The position numbers and the translations under genes are program-made. Positions 5,816 through 12,651 of a stretch of 32,385 nt of DNA are shown here, piece after piece. The stretch comes from a virus, in IMG/VR virus record IMGVR_UViG_3300045282_000174, positions 1 to 32,385 of that record; one strand, given 5' to 3'. How positions within the stretch are numbered: position 1 is the stretch's first letter; every line of letters starts with the position of its first letter. The notes under the pieces were generated by a model. That model did no database searches. It saw only the letters and a program-made list of their open reading frames with translations, and was not told the origin of the DNA.

Positions 5816-6794
5816 AATCGACAGCATGATGTACGTCGGAGAAAAGCCCTGGCACAAGCTAGGGAAGGAATTAGGGAAAATCGCGACGGCAGCGGAGGCC
5901 CTGGCCGCGTCGGGCTTGGATTGGACGGTCAGTAAACGCCCGGTGTTTTTGGAGGGCGGCGTAAAGATCGAGGACCATCTGGCGGTCGTTCGGGATGACA
6001 CGAACGCGCCCCTGGGCATCGTGGGCCACATGTACAAGCCGCTACAGAATAAGGAAGCCTTTTCCTTTTTTGATGCGGTCGTAGGCGAGAAAGCCGCCAT
6101 CTACCACACAGCCGGATCACTCCGGGGCGGGCAGCTCACCTGGATACTGGCGAAATTGCCGGGCTCCATTCGGGTCGTCAAAGATGACCTGGTAGATAAA
6201 TTCCTACTCCTCACGAACGCCCACAATGGCCTGCGCGCGGCCCGGATGATGTTCACGCCGATTCGCGTGGTCTGTGCGAACACGTTGAACATGTCCATGA
6301 GCCTCAAGAATTCGGAAATGGCTCAGGCCCGCAAAGACGGCGAGGAGGTTTTGGGCAATGCCTGGATACCTCACTTTGGCGACATCGGGGCCAAGGTCGC
6401 AGAGGTTCGGAATTCGATGGGGATCATCTCCGCTCAGTACACGATGTTTGCGGAAGCCGCCAAGCGTCTCGCGGCCACGCAGCTCACGAGAGACGCCTGG
6501 AAAAAGTACACGGAGAACATCGGCATCCGGCCCAGGGGCTTGAAGGATACCGAGCTCGCCCCGGTCACTCGCGGGCTCTTGGAAAAGGTGTCCTTCCTAT
6601 TCGAGAAGGGGAAGGGCAACGACATGGCAGGCGTCAAGGGAACCGCCTGGGCAGCTTACAACGGCGTGGTGGAATACGTGGACTACCGCGCGACCAAAGA
6701 CCAGGACGCCCGCAGCCGCTCCATTCTATTCGGCTCTGGCGCGGCCCTCAAGCAGAAAGCCTGGGACCAGGCTCTACTCATCGCCAAGAAGTAA
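5805..6794 (+). CDS. DUF932 phage/plasmid-like protein
   Basis: 329 aa with SD AAAGGAGGCTATC just before the ATG. N-terminal MSHEIDSMMYVGEKPWHKLG and later PLGIVGHMYKPLQNKEAFSFFD, LLLTNAHNG, FTPIRVVCANTLNMSM and the C-terminal NGVVEYVDY...RSRSILFGSG are hallmarks of DUF932 (the phage/plasmid TIGR03299-like group). These proteins are common on phages and plasmids and their biochemical role is not settled; links to DNA recombination or anti-restriction have been suggested. Length is normal. A strong hairpin follows the stop. Confidence 0.85.
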   Translation: MSHEIDSMMYVGEKPWHKLGKELGKIATAAEALAASGLDWTVSKRPVFLEGGVKIEDHLAVVRDDTNAPLGIVGHMYKPLQNKEAFSFFDAVVGEKAAIYHTAGSLRGGQLTWILAKLPGSIRVVKDDLVDKFLLLTNAHNGLRAARMMFTPIRVVCANTLNMSMSLKNSEMAQARKDGEEVLGNAWIPHFGDIGAKVAEVRNSMGIISAQYTMFAEAAKRLAATQLTRDAWKKYTENIGIRPRGLKDTELAPVTRGLLEKVSFLFEKGKGNDMAGVKGTAWAAYNGVVEYVDYRATKDQDARSRSILFGSGAALKQKAWDQALLIAKK

Positions 6795-6796
6795 AC

Positions 6797-6849
6797 GACC
6801 TTCCCCTTGCCCGTCGCTCACGGAAGGACGGCGGGCGGGGATGAAGGTC
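6797..6849 (+). terminator. Long imperfect hairpin after the DUF932 gene
   Basis: GACCTTC (6797-6803) pairs with GAAGGTC (6843-6849), and inside it GCCCGTCG (about 6809-6816) pairs with CGGCGGGC (about 6829-6836) with one wobble or mismatch. No poly-T follows, so it may slow transcription, protect the 3' end or serve as an RNA-processing site rather than terminate fully. Downstream genes lack an obvious new promoter. Confidence 0.4.
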
Positions 6850-6883
6850 TTAACGTCGGATGATTCTAAGGGAGGCTACCACA

Positions 6884-7069
6884 ATGGCAGAGAAAACCGT
6901 GATGTTCGAATACCTGGACGGGCTCAGGGAATCAGGCGTCTGCAATATGTTCGGAGCACGTCCCTACCTACAGGAAGCCTTTAACCTTCCCAAAAACGAA
7001 GCCAGCGCGATCCTCAGCGAATGGATGGCGACGTTCGGACAGCGACATCATAAGGAGGCCAAGTCATGA
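6884..7069 (+). CDS. Conserved phage hypothetical protein, 61 aa
   Basis: ATG 6884 after GGGAGGCTACC (6870-6880), preferred over 6860, which would place the SD inside the gene. The product MAEKTVMFEYLDGLRESGVCNMFGA... carries the FEYLDxLRESGVxNMFGA pattern frequent in short phage proteins of unknown role. Helical. Its end overlaps the next ATG (7066). Confidence 0.65.
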   Translation: MAEKTVMFEYLDGLRESGVCNMFGARPYLQEAFNLPKNEASAILSEWMATFGQRHHKEAKS

Positions 7070-7455
7070 AACGAGGGAAACGAAAAACAGACGAGGAGCG
7101 AGTGCTGGCAATCATGGAGAGGGGCGACGGCAGCGCATACCACAAGCCAGTCCCTCCGCGCGGCCCATCGTTCAAGACAACCGATAAGGATTATTTGCTC
7201 ATCGCGGAAATCGCAAAGCGCGCCGTGATCTTGGCTCATAAGTTAGGCAAGGATTACGATTGCACGACGGTAAGCATGGACGTGACCGCCTGCCACGCCA
7301 ACGGAAACCCGCTCAGGCTGGACGATCTACTCAAGGCCGATGACGGGAATTTTGGCCATGACGTGTTCGGCATCAATAGATTCATCGACAGGAGCACCGG
7401 CAAGCTGACGGACTTTTTCAGACCACGGTATTCCATACCAAAGGGGCGGTCATGA
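7066..7455 (+). CDS. Conserved phage hypothetical protein (DUF6874-like), 129 aa
   Basis: ATG at 7066 overlaps the preceding stop. SD GGAGG sits at 7053-7057. The central and C-terminal parts (IAKRAVILA, TTVSMDVTACHANGNPLRL, LLKADDGNFGHDVFGINRFID, FRPRY) match a family of phage proteins that I associate with DUF6874. Function unknown. The basic N-terminus (MKRGKRKTDEER) suggests nucleic-acid contact. Confidence 0.55.
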   Translation: MKRGKRKTDEERVLAIMERGDGSAYHKPVPPRGPSFKTTDKDYLLIAEIAKRAVILAHKLGKDYDCTTVSMDVTACHANGNPLRLDDLLKADDGNFGHDVFGINRFIDRSTGKLTDFFRPRYSIPKGRS

Positions 7456-7784
7456 AACTCAGCGAATGGATGACAGAGGAGCTGGACGGGCACGGGATGT
7501 TTGACGTTGCCTACGTCGAAGGTAAATTGTTGGAGCTCACGGGGAAGCACTTCAAGCTCCCGACATTCTCCGCAGGCGCGGCGCGGTCGGAAGTCGGCAA
7601 ACATCCCAAAGGGCCGGAGTGGGTCAATCCTAAATTGCCCGATCACTTGAAGATGTGCGCGGGCTACCAGGTGGCGAATATCGTGGTGGGAGAGCTCTTA
7701 GGCAAAGACCCCGCTCCTTATATAAGCGGGCGCGGCTCACACTTCCGGGCCTGCGTCGCAGCCCTCAAGGAGGCCGGGCTATGA
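7452..7784 (+). CDS. Hypothetical 110-aa protein
   Basis: ATG overlaps the previous stop by 4 bases. The product (MKLSEWMTEELDGHGMFDV...) is mixed alpha/beta, ends GSHFRACVAALKEAGL, and has no recognised motif. The SD of the next gene (AAGGAGG) lies inside its 3' end. Confidence 0.5.
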   Translation: MKLSEWMTEELDGHGMFDVAYVEGKLLELTGKHFKLPTFSAGAARSEVGKHPKGPEWVNPKLPDHLKMCAGYQVANIVVGELLGKDPAPYISGRGSHFRACVAALKEAGL

Positions 7785-8041
7785 AAAAACACAAAGATTA
7801 TTTGTGCTGGTGCGGTAGGGATTCCCATAGAAAATCTCAGCTCAACCTAACCCATGACGGCGGCAGGACATGGAGCAAGGCGACTATCGCGCACGCCCTG
7901 GTACGGCTCACAGATCAAACCTCGACGTGTACGTGTCGCGGGTGGGATATGGCTCAGGTCATTCCAGACCTGGCCAGAATCAAAGAGGAATGGAAGCGGC
8001 ACGTCGATTGGGCGAAAACAATTAAGGAGGCCCACGCATGA
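7781..8041 (+). CDS. Hypothetical 86-aa protein with Cys pairs
   Basis: ATG 7781 in an ATGA overlap, SD AAGGAGG upstream. CWCGRDSH near the N-terminus (C9, C11, H16) and CTC near residue 50 could form a small metal site, fitting a trend for Cys/His modules in this genome. The C-terminus is helical and basic (IKEEWKRHVDWAKTIKEA). No family is recognised. Confidence 0.5.
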   Translation: MKKHKDYLCWCGRDSHRKSQLNLTHDGGRTWSKATIAHALVRLTDQTSTCTCRGWDMAQVIPDLARIKEEWKRHVDWAKTIKEAHA

Positions 8042-8364
8042 GCTACCAATGGACCTACGATAAGATGAACCCGCCCGGCCCTATCCAATACTCCAAGACG
8101 GTCAAGGCTCTCAGGGCCATCACGTCGGAGTCATCGCGGCACGACGAAATCAATAGGTCGGGGATGCGCTTTACGGTCAGCACCCTCCACCTGGACGGCA
8201 AGCCGGGCCGGGCTGATTGCACAATCGCCTACCAAACCATCGGGACGCGGTTCGGCTGGATGATCTCAAAGACAAACCATAAGGAGATCATCGCCCACGC
8301 CGCGCGCGAGCTGGCCGTCCTGGTAGCAGCGAGGCCGGTCGTGCAGCGGGAGCTCATCCCATGA
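8038..8364 (+). CDS. Hypothetical 108-aa protein
   Basis: ATG overlaps the previous stop; SD AAGGAGG at about 8023-8029. The product MSYQWTYDKMNPPGPIQYSK... is alpha/beta; FGWMISKTNHKEIIAHAARELAVL is a plausible C-terminal helix pair. No function is assigned. Confidence 0.5.
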   Translation: MSYQWTYDKMNPPGPIQYSKTVKALRAITSESSRHDEINRSGMRFTVSTLHLDGKPGRADCTIAYQTIGTRFGWMISKTNHKEIIAHAARELAVLVAARPVVQRELIP

Positions 8365-8525
8365 TGAAAGCCAGATTCCTAGTCGAAATCGAATGGAGCA
8401 AAAAATCAGGTTGGAATGAAAAAGAGCTTGGCCTGGAAATCGGCACGACGCTTAACGCCCACCTATTCAGCGTCACGCCAGAGAATGAATACAAGATCGT
8501 TGTTCGAAAAGCGGAGGGAAAATAA
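8361..8525 (+). CDS. Hypothetical 54-aa protein
   Basis: ATG-ATG start in an ATGA overlap with the preceding gene. The product MMKARFLVEIEWSKKSGWNE... is probably a small beta-sheet protein. No family is recognised. Support comes only from coupling and compact spacing. Confidence 0.4.
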   Translation: MMKARFLVEIEWSKKSGWNEKELGLEIGTTLNAHLFSVTPENEYKIVVRKAEGK

Positions 8526-8527
8526 AA

Positions 8528-8701
8528 ATGGAAACCAAAACGAGTTGGCCGTTCCTCTGTAGGGTCTGCGGGCAGGCAGGAGGATTCTACTGTCGGATGT
8601 GCAAGAGCCATTTCTGCACAGCCAATGGATGCGCGAACGAGCCGGAAGGCGAAAAGCATCCCTGCACGGCGGCGCAGCCGGTGGAGGCCAATCATGTTTA
8701 A
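8528..8701 (+). CDS. Small Cys-rich zinc-ribbon-like protein, 57 aa
   Basis: Begins 2 bases after the previous stop. C11-x2-C14, C22-x2-C25, C30, C35 and C46 give two or more CxxC knuckles (FLCRVCGQAGGFYCRMCKSH). Probably zinc-binding, acting as a DNA-, RNA- or protein-binding adaptor; no specific family. Its stop overlaps the next gene's start by 8 bases. Confidence 0.5.
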   Translation: METKTSWPFLCRVCGQAGGFYCRMCKSHFCTANGCANEPEGEKHPCTAAQPVEANHV

Positions 8702-9041
8702 GGACGATCAGCAGCGGGCCTACGTCTGCAAGGTTCTACTCGGCTCGCTTGGGATGGGACGTTACTGGACTGAGCACGGGCCAACCGAGGAGGCCAAGGA
8801 CATTTGGATGAAGTGGAAGTCAGGGCCATGGTCCCACGGCGAGAAAATTATATGGGGCCTGGCCTGGTCACTCTGGACGGGCGATGATGACCCGGCTATC
8901 CCGTTTGGAGAGATCATCTACACCCTCGACGGCGATAGGTTGAAGCTCGTAGGTTCACTGGTGGTAGCCCTCCACAGCAGCTCTGCACTCCAAAAGTGGA
9001 TCAACCTTTATGGGCCACAGGCCCCGGTAGGTTCGCTATGA
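8694..9041 (+). CDS. Hypothetical 115-aa protein
   Basis: ATG 8694 with SD GGAGG (8682-8686) inside the previous gene; preferred over a longer frame from 8625. The product (MFKDDQQRAYVCKVLLGSLGMGRYW...) is Trp-rich in the middle (IIWGLAWSLWTG), probably helical. No family recognised. Confidence 0.5.
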   Translation: MFKDDQQRAYVCKVLLGSLGMGRYWTEHGPTEEAKDIWMKWKSGPWSHGEKIIWGLAWSLWTGDDDPAIPFGEIIYTLDGDRLKLVGSLVVALHSSSALQKWINLYGPQAPVGSL

Positions 9042-9454
9042 GCCGGGAAATGTACCAAGGCCGTCGGAAGTCTGACGGCTCTTTTGAGATTCTGGCCGAC
9101 GGCGACGCTCTGGATATCAAGCCCTCTCTCAAGATATCCAATCACTCGCCCACGGGTTTCGAGTGCGCCTACGGGGGCTCTGGCCCGGCTCAATCGGCCT
9201 TGGCGATCCTCTTGGACTACACCGGGAAGCGGTACTTTGCCGAACGCTACCACCAGGATTTCAAATGGAAGTACATCGCCACGTCTGAAAAAAATGGGTT
9301 CCTTATTACGTCCGTCCAGGTGGACGGCTTTATTGAGGACGTGCGGGACCAGGAGGCCAAAGCCGGTAGGCCCCTGTGCGGCGTCTGCCTATGCCCGGCG
9401 CACATCCATACGGACGACGGTGTGTGCCTGGACTGTAAGAGGGGCTGCGGGTGA
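9038..9454 (+). CDS. DUF6166-like protein with C-terminal Cys/His knuckle
   Basis: 138 aa, ATG in an ATGA overlap. Residues about 35-95 (FECAYGGSGPAQSALAILLDYTG, YHQDFKWKYIA) match the DUF6166 pattern common in phages and plasmids; function unknown. The last 30 residues add CGVCLCPAHIHTDDGVCLDC, a CxxC-x-C...H...CxxC module found in several other proteins here. It is the last + strand gene of the early run and ends 2 bases from the end of the convergent partition cassette. Confidence 0.6.
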   Translation: MSREMYQGRRKSDGSFEILADGDALDIKPSLKISNHSPTGFECAYGGSGPAQSALAILLDYTGKRYFAERYHQDFKWKYIATSEKNGFLITSVQVDGFIEDVRDQEAKAGRPLCGVCLCPAHIHTDDGVCLDCKRGCG

Positions 9455-9456
9455 AA

Positions 9457-9711
9457 CTACGGAGCTGGCGGGAATCGTTTCTCAAAGAGCTCGCGCGCGA
9501 CCTCCGCGATCCAGCGGCCCTCTTTGGCACATTGGATTTTCATGCGGCGGTGCAGCTCTGCCGGGATTTCCAGCATAAGCCGCTTGGTCGGCGTCTTGCC
9601 CTGGACGAACTGCGTAGGCGTCAAGGGTGCAGCCGGGGCCTCCGGCTCAAGGGTGACGGTGCTCTCCTCATTTCCGAATATGGTGGTTTGAACCGGCTGT
9701 CTCTTTTTCAT
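9457..9711 (-). CDS. Ribbon-helix-helix partner of ParA (centromere-binding, ParG-like)
   Basis: 84 aa. The C-terminal half [20 protein letters not shown] then [17 protein letters not shown] is a clear ribbon-helix-helix: a short strand, helix A and helix B. The N-terminal 40 residues are flexible (Thr/Pro/Glu-rich), as in ParG-type proteins whose unstructured tail stimulates the ParA ATPase. ATG at 9711 lies inside the end of parA (overlap about 44 bp), so the two are co-translated. Expected to bind the 14-bp repeats at 10361-10396 as parS and operator. ParG homology is inferred from architecture and position. Confidence 0.7.
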   Translation of the reverse strand: MKKRQPVQTTIFGNEESTVTLEPEAPAAPLTPTQFVQGKTPTKRLMLEIPAELHRRMKIQCAKEGRWIAEVARELFEKRFPPAP

Positions 9712-10339
9712 GGATAAATTTCTCCTCAAGTTCGTTGACCAGGCTCCTGATATCTTTGGAGGCAAGCCCGGCAGCGTCATCCTCAATCACGGTCGAGCCC
9801 ACGCCAATAGTCGCGGCGAATACCGTCCGCGCGGCGATGTGCGTGTCCAGTACCGGCACTCCATAGCGGCTCATCGCCCCGGCGACCTCTCGCCCCAGGA
9901 TCGTGTTGTTTTGTTTTCGATTGATGACGAAGGCCGTTTTCATGGCGGGGTTGTAGTAGAGCGCGGACTTAATCAGCTTGACGGTATCCTCCGCACTCCA
10001 AATCCCCACGCCGGACGGCTCGACCGGGATCAGGCAGAGCTCGCTCACCATGAGCGCGGACCTGGAAATGTCCGTCAAGTTCGGCGGGCCGTCTATAATC
10101 AAATGGTCGTAGGGCTTGACCAGGCCCGGCGCATCTTCGTGAAGGTTCTCTTTGTCCAGGCCGATGACCGGGAACCGCTGCGGCTCTTTCCTTTTCTCGG
10201 ACCAGCGGCGCGCGGATTTCTGAGGATCGGCGTCGGCTACCAGGACGCGCCTGCCCCGGATGGCCAGCTCCATCGCTATGTGAATGGCCAGCGTGGTTTT
10301 CCCAACGCCGCCCTTTTGATTCAGGATCGAGATAATCAA
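9668..10339 (-). CDS. parA: ParA-family partition ATPase
   Basis: 223 aa, short type Ib (ParF-like) without an N-terminal HTH. Deviant Walker A KGGVGKTT (9-16) with its signature Lys, DADPQ (36-40), and IIDGPP (81-86) as Walker B. It is a cytoplasmic ATPase that forms dynamic gradients on the nucleoid to segregate low-copy DNA. The start is TTG at 10339, chosen for AAGGAGG five bases upstream and because [16 protein letters not shown] is the standard beginning. Together with the downstream RHH gene and upstream repeats this is a complete partition cassette, implying a plasmid-like prophage. Confidence 0.88.
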   Translation of the reverse strand: MIISILNQKGGVGKTTLAIHIAMELAIRGRRVLVADADPQKSARRWSEKRKEPQRFPVIGLDKENLHEDAPGLVKPYDHLIIDGPPNLTDISRSALMVSELCLIPVEPSGVGIWSAEDTVKLIKSALYYNPAMKTAFVINRKQNNTILGREVAGAMSRYGVPVLDTHIAARTVFAATIGVGSTVIEDDAAGLASKDIRSLVNELEEKFIHEKETAGSNHHIRK

Positions 10340-10360
10340 GGGGCCTCCTTATACATAGCT

Positions 10361-10396
10361 TCAAATGAACATGTATATTTGAACATATATACATGG
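10361..10396 (-). repeat. Partition-site/operator-like repeats upstream of parA
   Basis: Read on the minus strand: ATGTTCAAATAT and ACATGTTCATTTGA in tandem, flanked by TATGTAT-like sequence. Only 20-55 bases before the parA start, and nearly identical to 4625-4656. Probable binding sites for the RHH protein, serving as parS and for autoregulation. Confidence 0.6.
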
Positions 10397-10408
10397 CCTA
10401 TTCAACCC

Positions 10409-10437
10409 TTGTAAATGATAGCCTTTAATGCTATCTT
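10409..10437 (+). promoter_or_regulatory. Promoter with embedded operator (site B)
   Basis: TTGTAA (10409-10414), 17-bp spacer, TATCTT (10432-10437). The inverted repeat GATAGC-CTTTAAT-GCTATC (10417-10435) overlaps spacer and -10. It differs at only a few positions from the promoter at 4717-4745, so the same regulator should act on both. Drives the secreted-protein gene at 10470. Confidence 0.65.
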
Positions 10438-10469
10438 TATAGTAGGATAAAGGAACACTAGGAGGCGTT

Positions 10470-10847
10470 ATGAAAGTGATGATGATTTTACTGGCCTTGC
10501 CGCTGGCAGCTCTGGCGGCTCCCATGACGGAATGCAAAAACGCTCAGATGATTGGCTTTACGGAAGGCTACCCCGCTGGCATGACAAACCGGCTCAAGCC
10601 GGAGACGGGCTGCTACTACGACCTGGCCGGGACCACGCCATTTCAGAAAACGGCCAGCGGCTATCTCCTCGCGCCCGTGCCCGGCCTCTACATGAAGCAC
10701 GGCTACGTCCCGGTATGGCTCCAAACAACCCAGGACATCCCGCAGGATTCGCTCATCCAAGGCCACGCCGTCTATACCGGCCCACACACCTACCAGGGAT
10801 TGAACGGGTTTACCCAAACGGTCCACGGGTTCAAACTGGCGCAATAA
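10470..10847 (+). CDS. Secreted/periplasmic protein of unknown function, 125 aa
   Basis: SD AGGAGG (10460-10465) and ATG 10470. A Sec signal peptide is clear: MKVMMILLALPLAALAAPM, with probable cleavage after ALA or LAA. The mature part has two Cys (ECKNAQ, TGCYYDL) that could form a disulfide, followed by a beta-rich stretch (GYLLAPVPGLYMKHGYVPVWL). No family is recognised. It stands alone between divergent parA and the next gene with its own promoter, like a moron or lysogenic-conversion gene, so it may be made from the prophage state; this is inference. Confidence 0.6.
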   Translation: MKVMMILLALPLAALAAPMTECKNAQMIGFTEGYPAGMTNRLKPETGCYYDLAGTTPFQKTASGYLLAPVPGLYMKHGYVPVWLQTTQDIPQDSLIQGHAVYTGPHTYQGLNGFTQTVHGFKLAQ

Positions 10848-10895
10848 TCGACTCCTAAAAGCCCGTACCCTCCGATTGAAAATAAGAGGTTTGTT

Positions 10896-10914
10896 GATAG
10901 CAATTTATGATATG
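10896..10914. promoter_or_regulatory. Operator-like inverted repeat upstream of the 10932 gene
   Basis: GATAGC-AATTTAT-GATATG: left half exact, right half 4 of 6, same 7-base centre. A possible -10 TATGCT (10911-10916) lies at the same offset as in sites A and B, though no good -35 accompanies it. Confidence 0.4.
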
Positions 10915-10931
10915 CTCTGCGCCGGTCTGAT

Positions 10932-11543
10932 ATGGCATACACTCACTTTTTCCGACGGGACGCGATTCTGGACCCCGCCTCATTCTCATTGGCGGTTCAG
11001 GATATAAGCCTCCTACGGTCCAATTTGGCCCCTCTAGGCGTGATCCTCTCAGGGCCTACCGGCGACGGCAAGCCGGAAATCAACGATTTCACGATAGCTT
11101 TTAACGGCCCCCGGAACTGCGGTCATCCCTATATGGACCTGGGCAAACCCTACCCATCGCCTCAAGCCTCTGGCGTCATGACCATGGAAAACCCCATCGC
11201 GGACGGCCCGCCCTACATCTCTGGCCCGTACCTCAATACCAGGGCGTGCGGCGGGAACTGCGCGGCAGACCCGCTCGTAGTCGATCAGAAATACATGCAG
11301 CGGGTTTGGGAGAGGCCGGACGATCAAGGCCGGTTCCTGGTTATTGTGCAAACCTACTTTAAGCCCTATGATCTCATGGTGACGGCATCGTTGGTCCGTC
11401 TCAAAGAACGGTTAGGTGAGCAAATTCAAATCACGTCCGACGGCAACGAAAAAGGATTCGAGGACGCCAAACGAATCTGCCGAGAGCTCTTTGGGTTCCC
11501 CGCCCGCTTCGAACTCCTGCCAGCCGACAGCCCGAACGTCTGA
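10932..11543 (+). CDS. Conserved phage hypothetical protein, 203 aa
   Basis: ATG 10932 with little SD; the predicted leader would be only about 10 bases. Sequence blocks such as INDFTIAFNGPRNCGHPYMDLGKPYP, NTRACGGNCAADPL and LVIVQTYFKPYDLMVTASLVRLKERLG...ITSDG resemble a class of uncharacterised phage proteins found in early regions. CGGNC plus upstream Cys could bind metal. Function unknown. Confidence 0.6.
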   Translation: MAYTHFFRRDAILDPASFSLAVQDISLLRSNLAPLGVILSGPTGDGKPEINDFTIAFNGPRNCGHPYMDLGKPYPSPQASGVMTMENPIADGPPYISGPYLNTRACGGNCAADPLVVDQKYMQRVWERPDDQGRFLVIVQTYFKPYDLMVTASLVRLKERLGEQIQITSDGNEKGFEDAKRICRELFGFPARFELLPADSPNV

Positions 11544-11661
11544 ACATCCCCACGCTTGCCCGGAGTGTCATCAACCCTGGACCTGTCACGCGCCCCACGA
11601 CCGGGTATTTAATTCCCTGAGTTGCGAGCCGTGCCGGGCCATCCGGCAGGAAGGTTCATAG
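11416..11661 (+). CDS. Doubtful 81-aa frame with C-terminal Cys pairs
   Basis: The GTG start at 11416 overlaps the preceding gene by 128 bases and has no strong SD. The non-overlapping C-terminus HACPECHQPWTCH...SCEPC contains two CxxC pairs typical of a zinc knuckle, which is why it is listed. The Ser/Thr-rich N-terminal part looks like a shadow of the other frame. It could be the end of a longer protein joined by frameshift, or a remnant. Confidence 0.3.
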   Translation: MSKFKSRPTATKKDSRTPNESAESSLGSPPASNSCQPTARTSEHPHACPECHQPWTCHAPHDRVFNSLSCEPCRAIRQEGS

Positions 11662-11672
11662 TAGGCAAAAAT

Positions 11673-11691
11673 GATAGTATTAACTGCTATG
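11673..11691. promoter_or_regulatory. Operator-like inverted repeat upstream of the RHH gene at 11729
   Basis: GATAGT-ATTAACT-GCTATG, 5 of 6 in each half. It is followed by GCTATGCTATAAA (11693-11705), where TATAAA is a possible -10. This places a member of the operator family immediately before a gene for a probable ribbon-helix-helix protein, suggesting autoregulation. Confidence 0.45.
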
Positions 11692-11728
11692 CGCTATGCT
11701 ATAAATTCAAAATCAGGGAGGAAGCGGA

Positions 11729-11941
11729 ATGCCGAAACGATATTGGGCCAAGGGTTTGAAGCGGGATAAACAATTCCAGGTTCGCATGAGCGCCGAGGAG
11801 TATAAAGATTTTCAGCGTGCCGCGAAAGAGGCCAAGCTGTCCCTGGTGGTTTACGCCCGGCATCGCATCTTAGGTATTCCGATCCGCGCGGCCCGGCAGG
11901 AGCGGAATCATAAGCCCGCACTCTCGACTTCCTCCGTCTAA
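11729..11941 (+). CDS. Ribbon-helix-helix (CopG/MobC-like) protein, 70 aa
   Basis: SD GGGAGG at about 11716-11721. KQFQVRMSAEEYKDFQRAAKEAKLS then LVVYARHRILGIPI matches an RHH: strand FQVRM, helix A, turn, helix B. Members bind DNA as dimers, as repressors or plasmid relaxosome accessory proteins. It resembles the minus-strand protein at 13408-13581 (both end helix B with R(x)RxxGIPI). As it lies just downstream of an operator copy it is a good candidate for the regulator of the 19-bp sites; that link is inference. Confidence 0.6.
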   Translation: MPKRYWAKGLKRDKQFQVRMSAEEYKDFQRAAKEAKLSLVVYARHRILGIPIRAARQERNHKPALSTSSV

Positions 11942-11963
11942 CCCTCCGCACGCCTCACCCGTT

Positions 11964-12350
11964 TTGACCGCTCTTGAACTCGTAAAATCGCGGCTGAAAA
12001 GCTATGAAGCACTCTACCTCATCATGGACGATGTGCAGGCCAAAAAGGTCATGGTGGGATGGATGCAGTATTTTCCTACGTGCCGCGACTTCCCTGTTAA
12101 AGAGGCCGACGATCCTCATGGTGCTCTCGCCCGGTTATGGGAAAGCCTTGGACCGCTCGATTGGGAAAAACTGGCGGCGCGCGCCAAGGCTCCGGCATCC
12201 CGCGTGAAGCGCGAATTTGAACGGCTGCGCGCGGTCCACCTGGTTTGGCCGGACGGTACAATAGACTCGAATGCCCTGGTGCTCATCCAAACGGAAGTCG
12301 GGATATCGCTGTCCGGGGTTGTGAAAAATGCCAAGGCGGTGAAGCGATGA
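11964..12350 (+). CDS. Hypothetical 128-aa protein, possible wHTH
   Basis: The first available start is TTG 11964 with a poor SD; ATG 12024 (MDDVQAKKV) is an alternative. The C-terminal half WEKLAARAKAPASRVKREFERLRAVHLVWPDGTI reads like a winged helix-turn-helix, with recognition helix RVKREFERLR followed by a wing. Function unknown; it could be a regulator or replication accessory protein. Confidence 0.45.
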   Translation: MTALELVKSRLKSYEALYLIMDDVQAKKVMVGWMQYFPTCRDFPVKEADDPHGALARLWESLGPLDWEKLAARAKAPASRVKREFERLRAVHLVWPDGTIDSNALVLIQTEVGISLSGVVKNAKAVKR

Positions 12351-12505
12351 AATTACTCTGGATAACCTTGCAATGCCGAACGATCATGCGGCTGCATTTT
12401 GCGATTGTGCGGCTGAATAGGTGGAGTCTGGATTTTGACAATTGCCTCCTCCCGTATATGAATCGGCTCAAAGATGAAGCGGAGAAGGAGGCGGTGAAGC
12501 CATGA
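12347..12505 (+). CDS. Hypothetical 52-aa protein
   Basis: ATG 12347 in an ATGA overlap. The product MKLLWITLQCRTIMRLHFAI... has a moderately hydrophobic N-terminus and a charged C-terminus (RLKDEAEKEAVKP). SD GGAGG just before the next gene lies in its end. No family recognised. Confidence 0.4.
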   Translation: MKLLWITLQCRTIMRLHFAIVRLNRWSLDFDNCLLPYMNRLKDEAEKEAVKP

Positions 12506-12651
12506 CCGATAAAGACAATAAAGCCAAGCGGCTCTTAGAGGCTCTTGAAGCCGTGCGCCTGGCCTGCGCGCAAGCGGCCCTGAGAGTCGGAGAATATGAG
12601 CAAGCCATCATCCACGAAGTTACCCGCGACCCAAGCGGACCTGAGCGATGA
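12502..12651 (+). CDS. Hypothetical 49-aa helical protein
   Basis: ATGA overlap with the previous gene and SD AAGGAGG at 12486-12492. The product is an Ala/Leu/Glu-rich helix (KAKRLLEALEAVRLACAQAALRV). Its last 56 bases overlap the next gene in another frame. Confidence 0.4.
   Translation: MTDKDNKAKRLLEALEAVRLACAQAALRVGEYEQAIIHEVTRDPSGPER

Noticed and set aside
9710-10414. 234-codon + strand frame
   Set aside because: Antisense to parA with its Walker motifs; no SD and no recognisable protein features.
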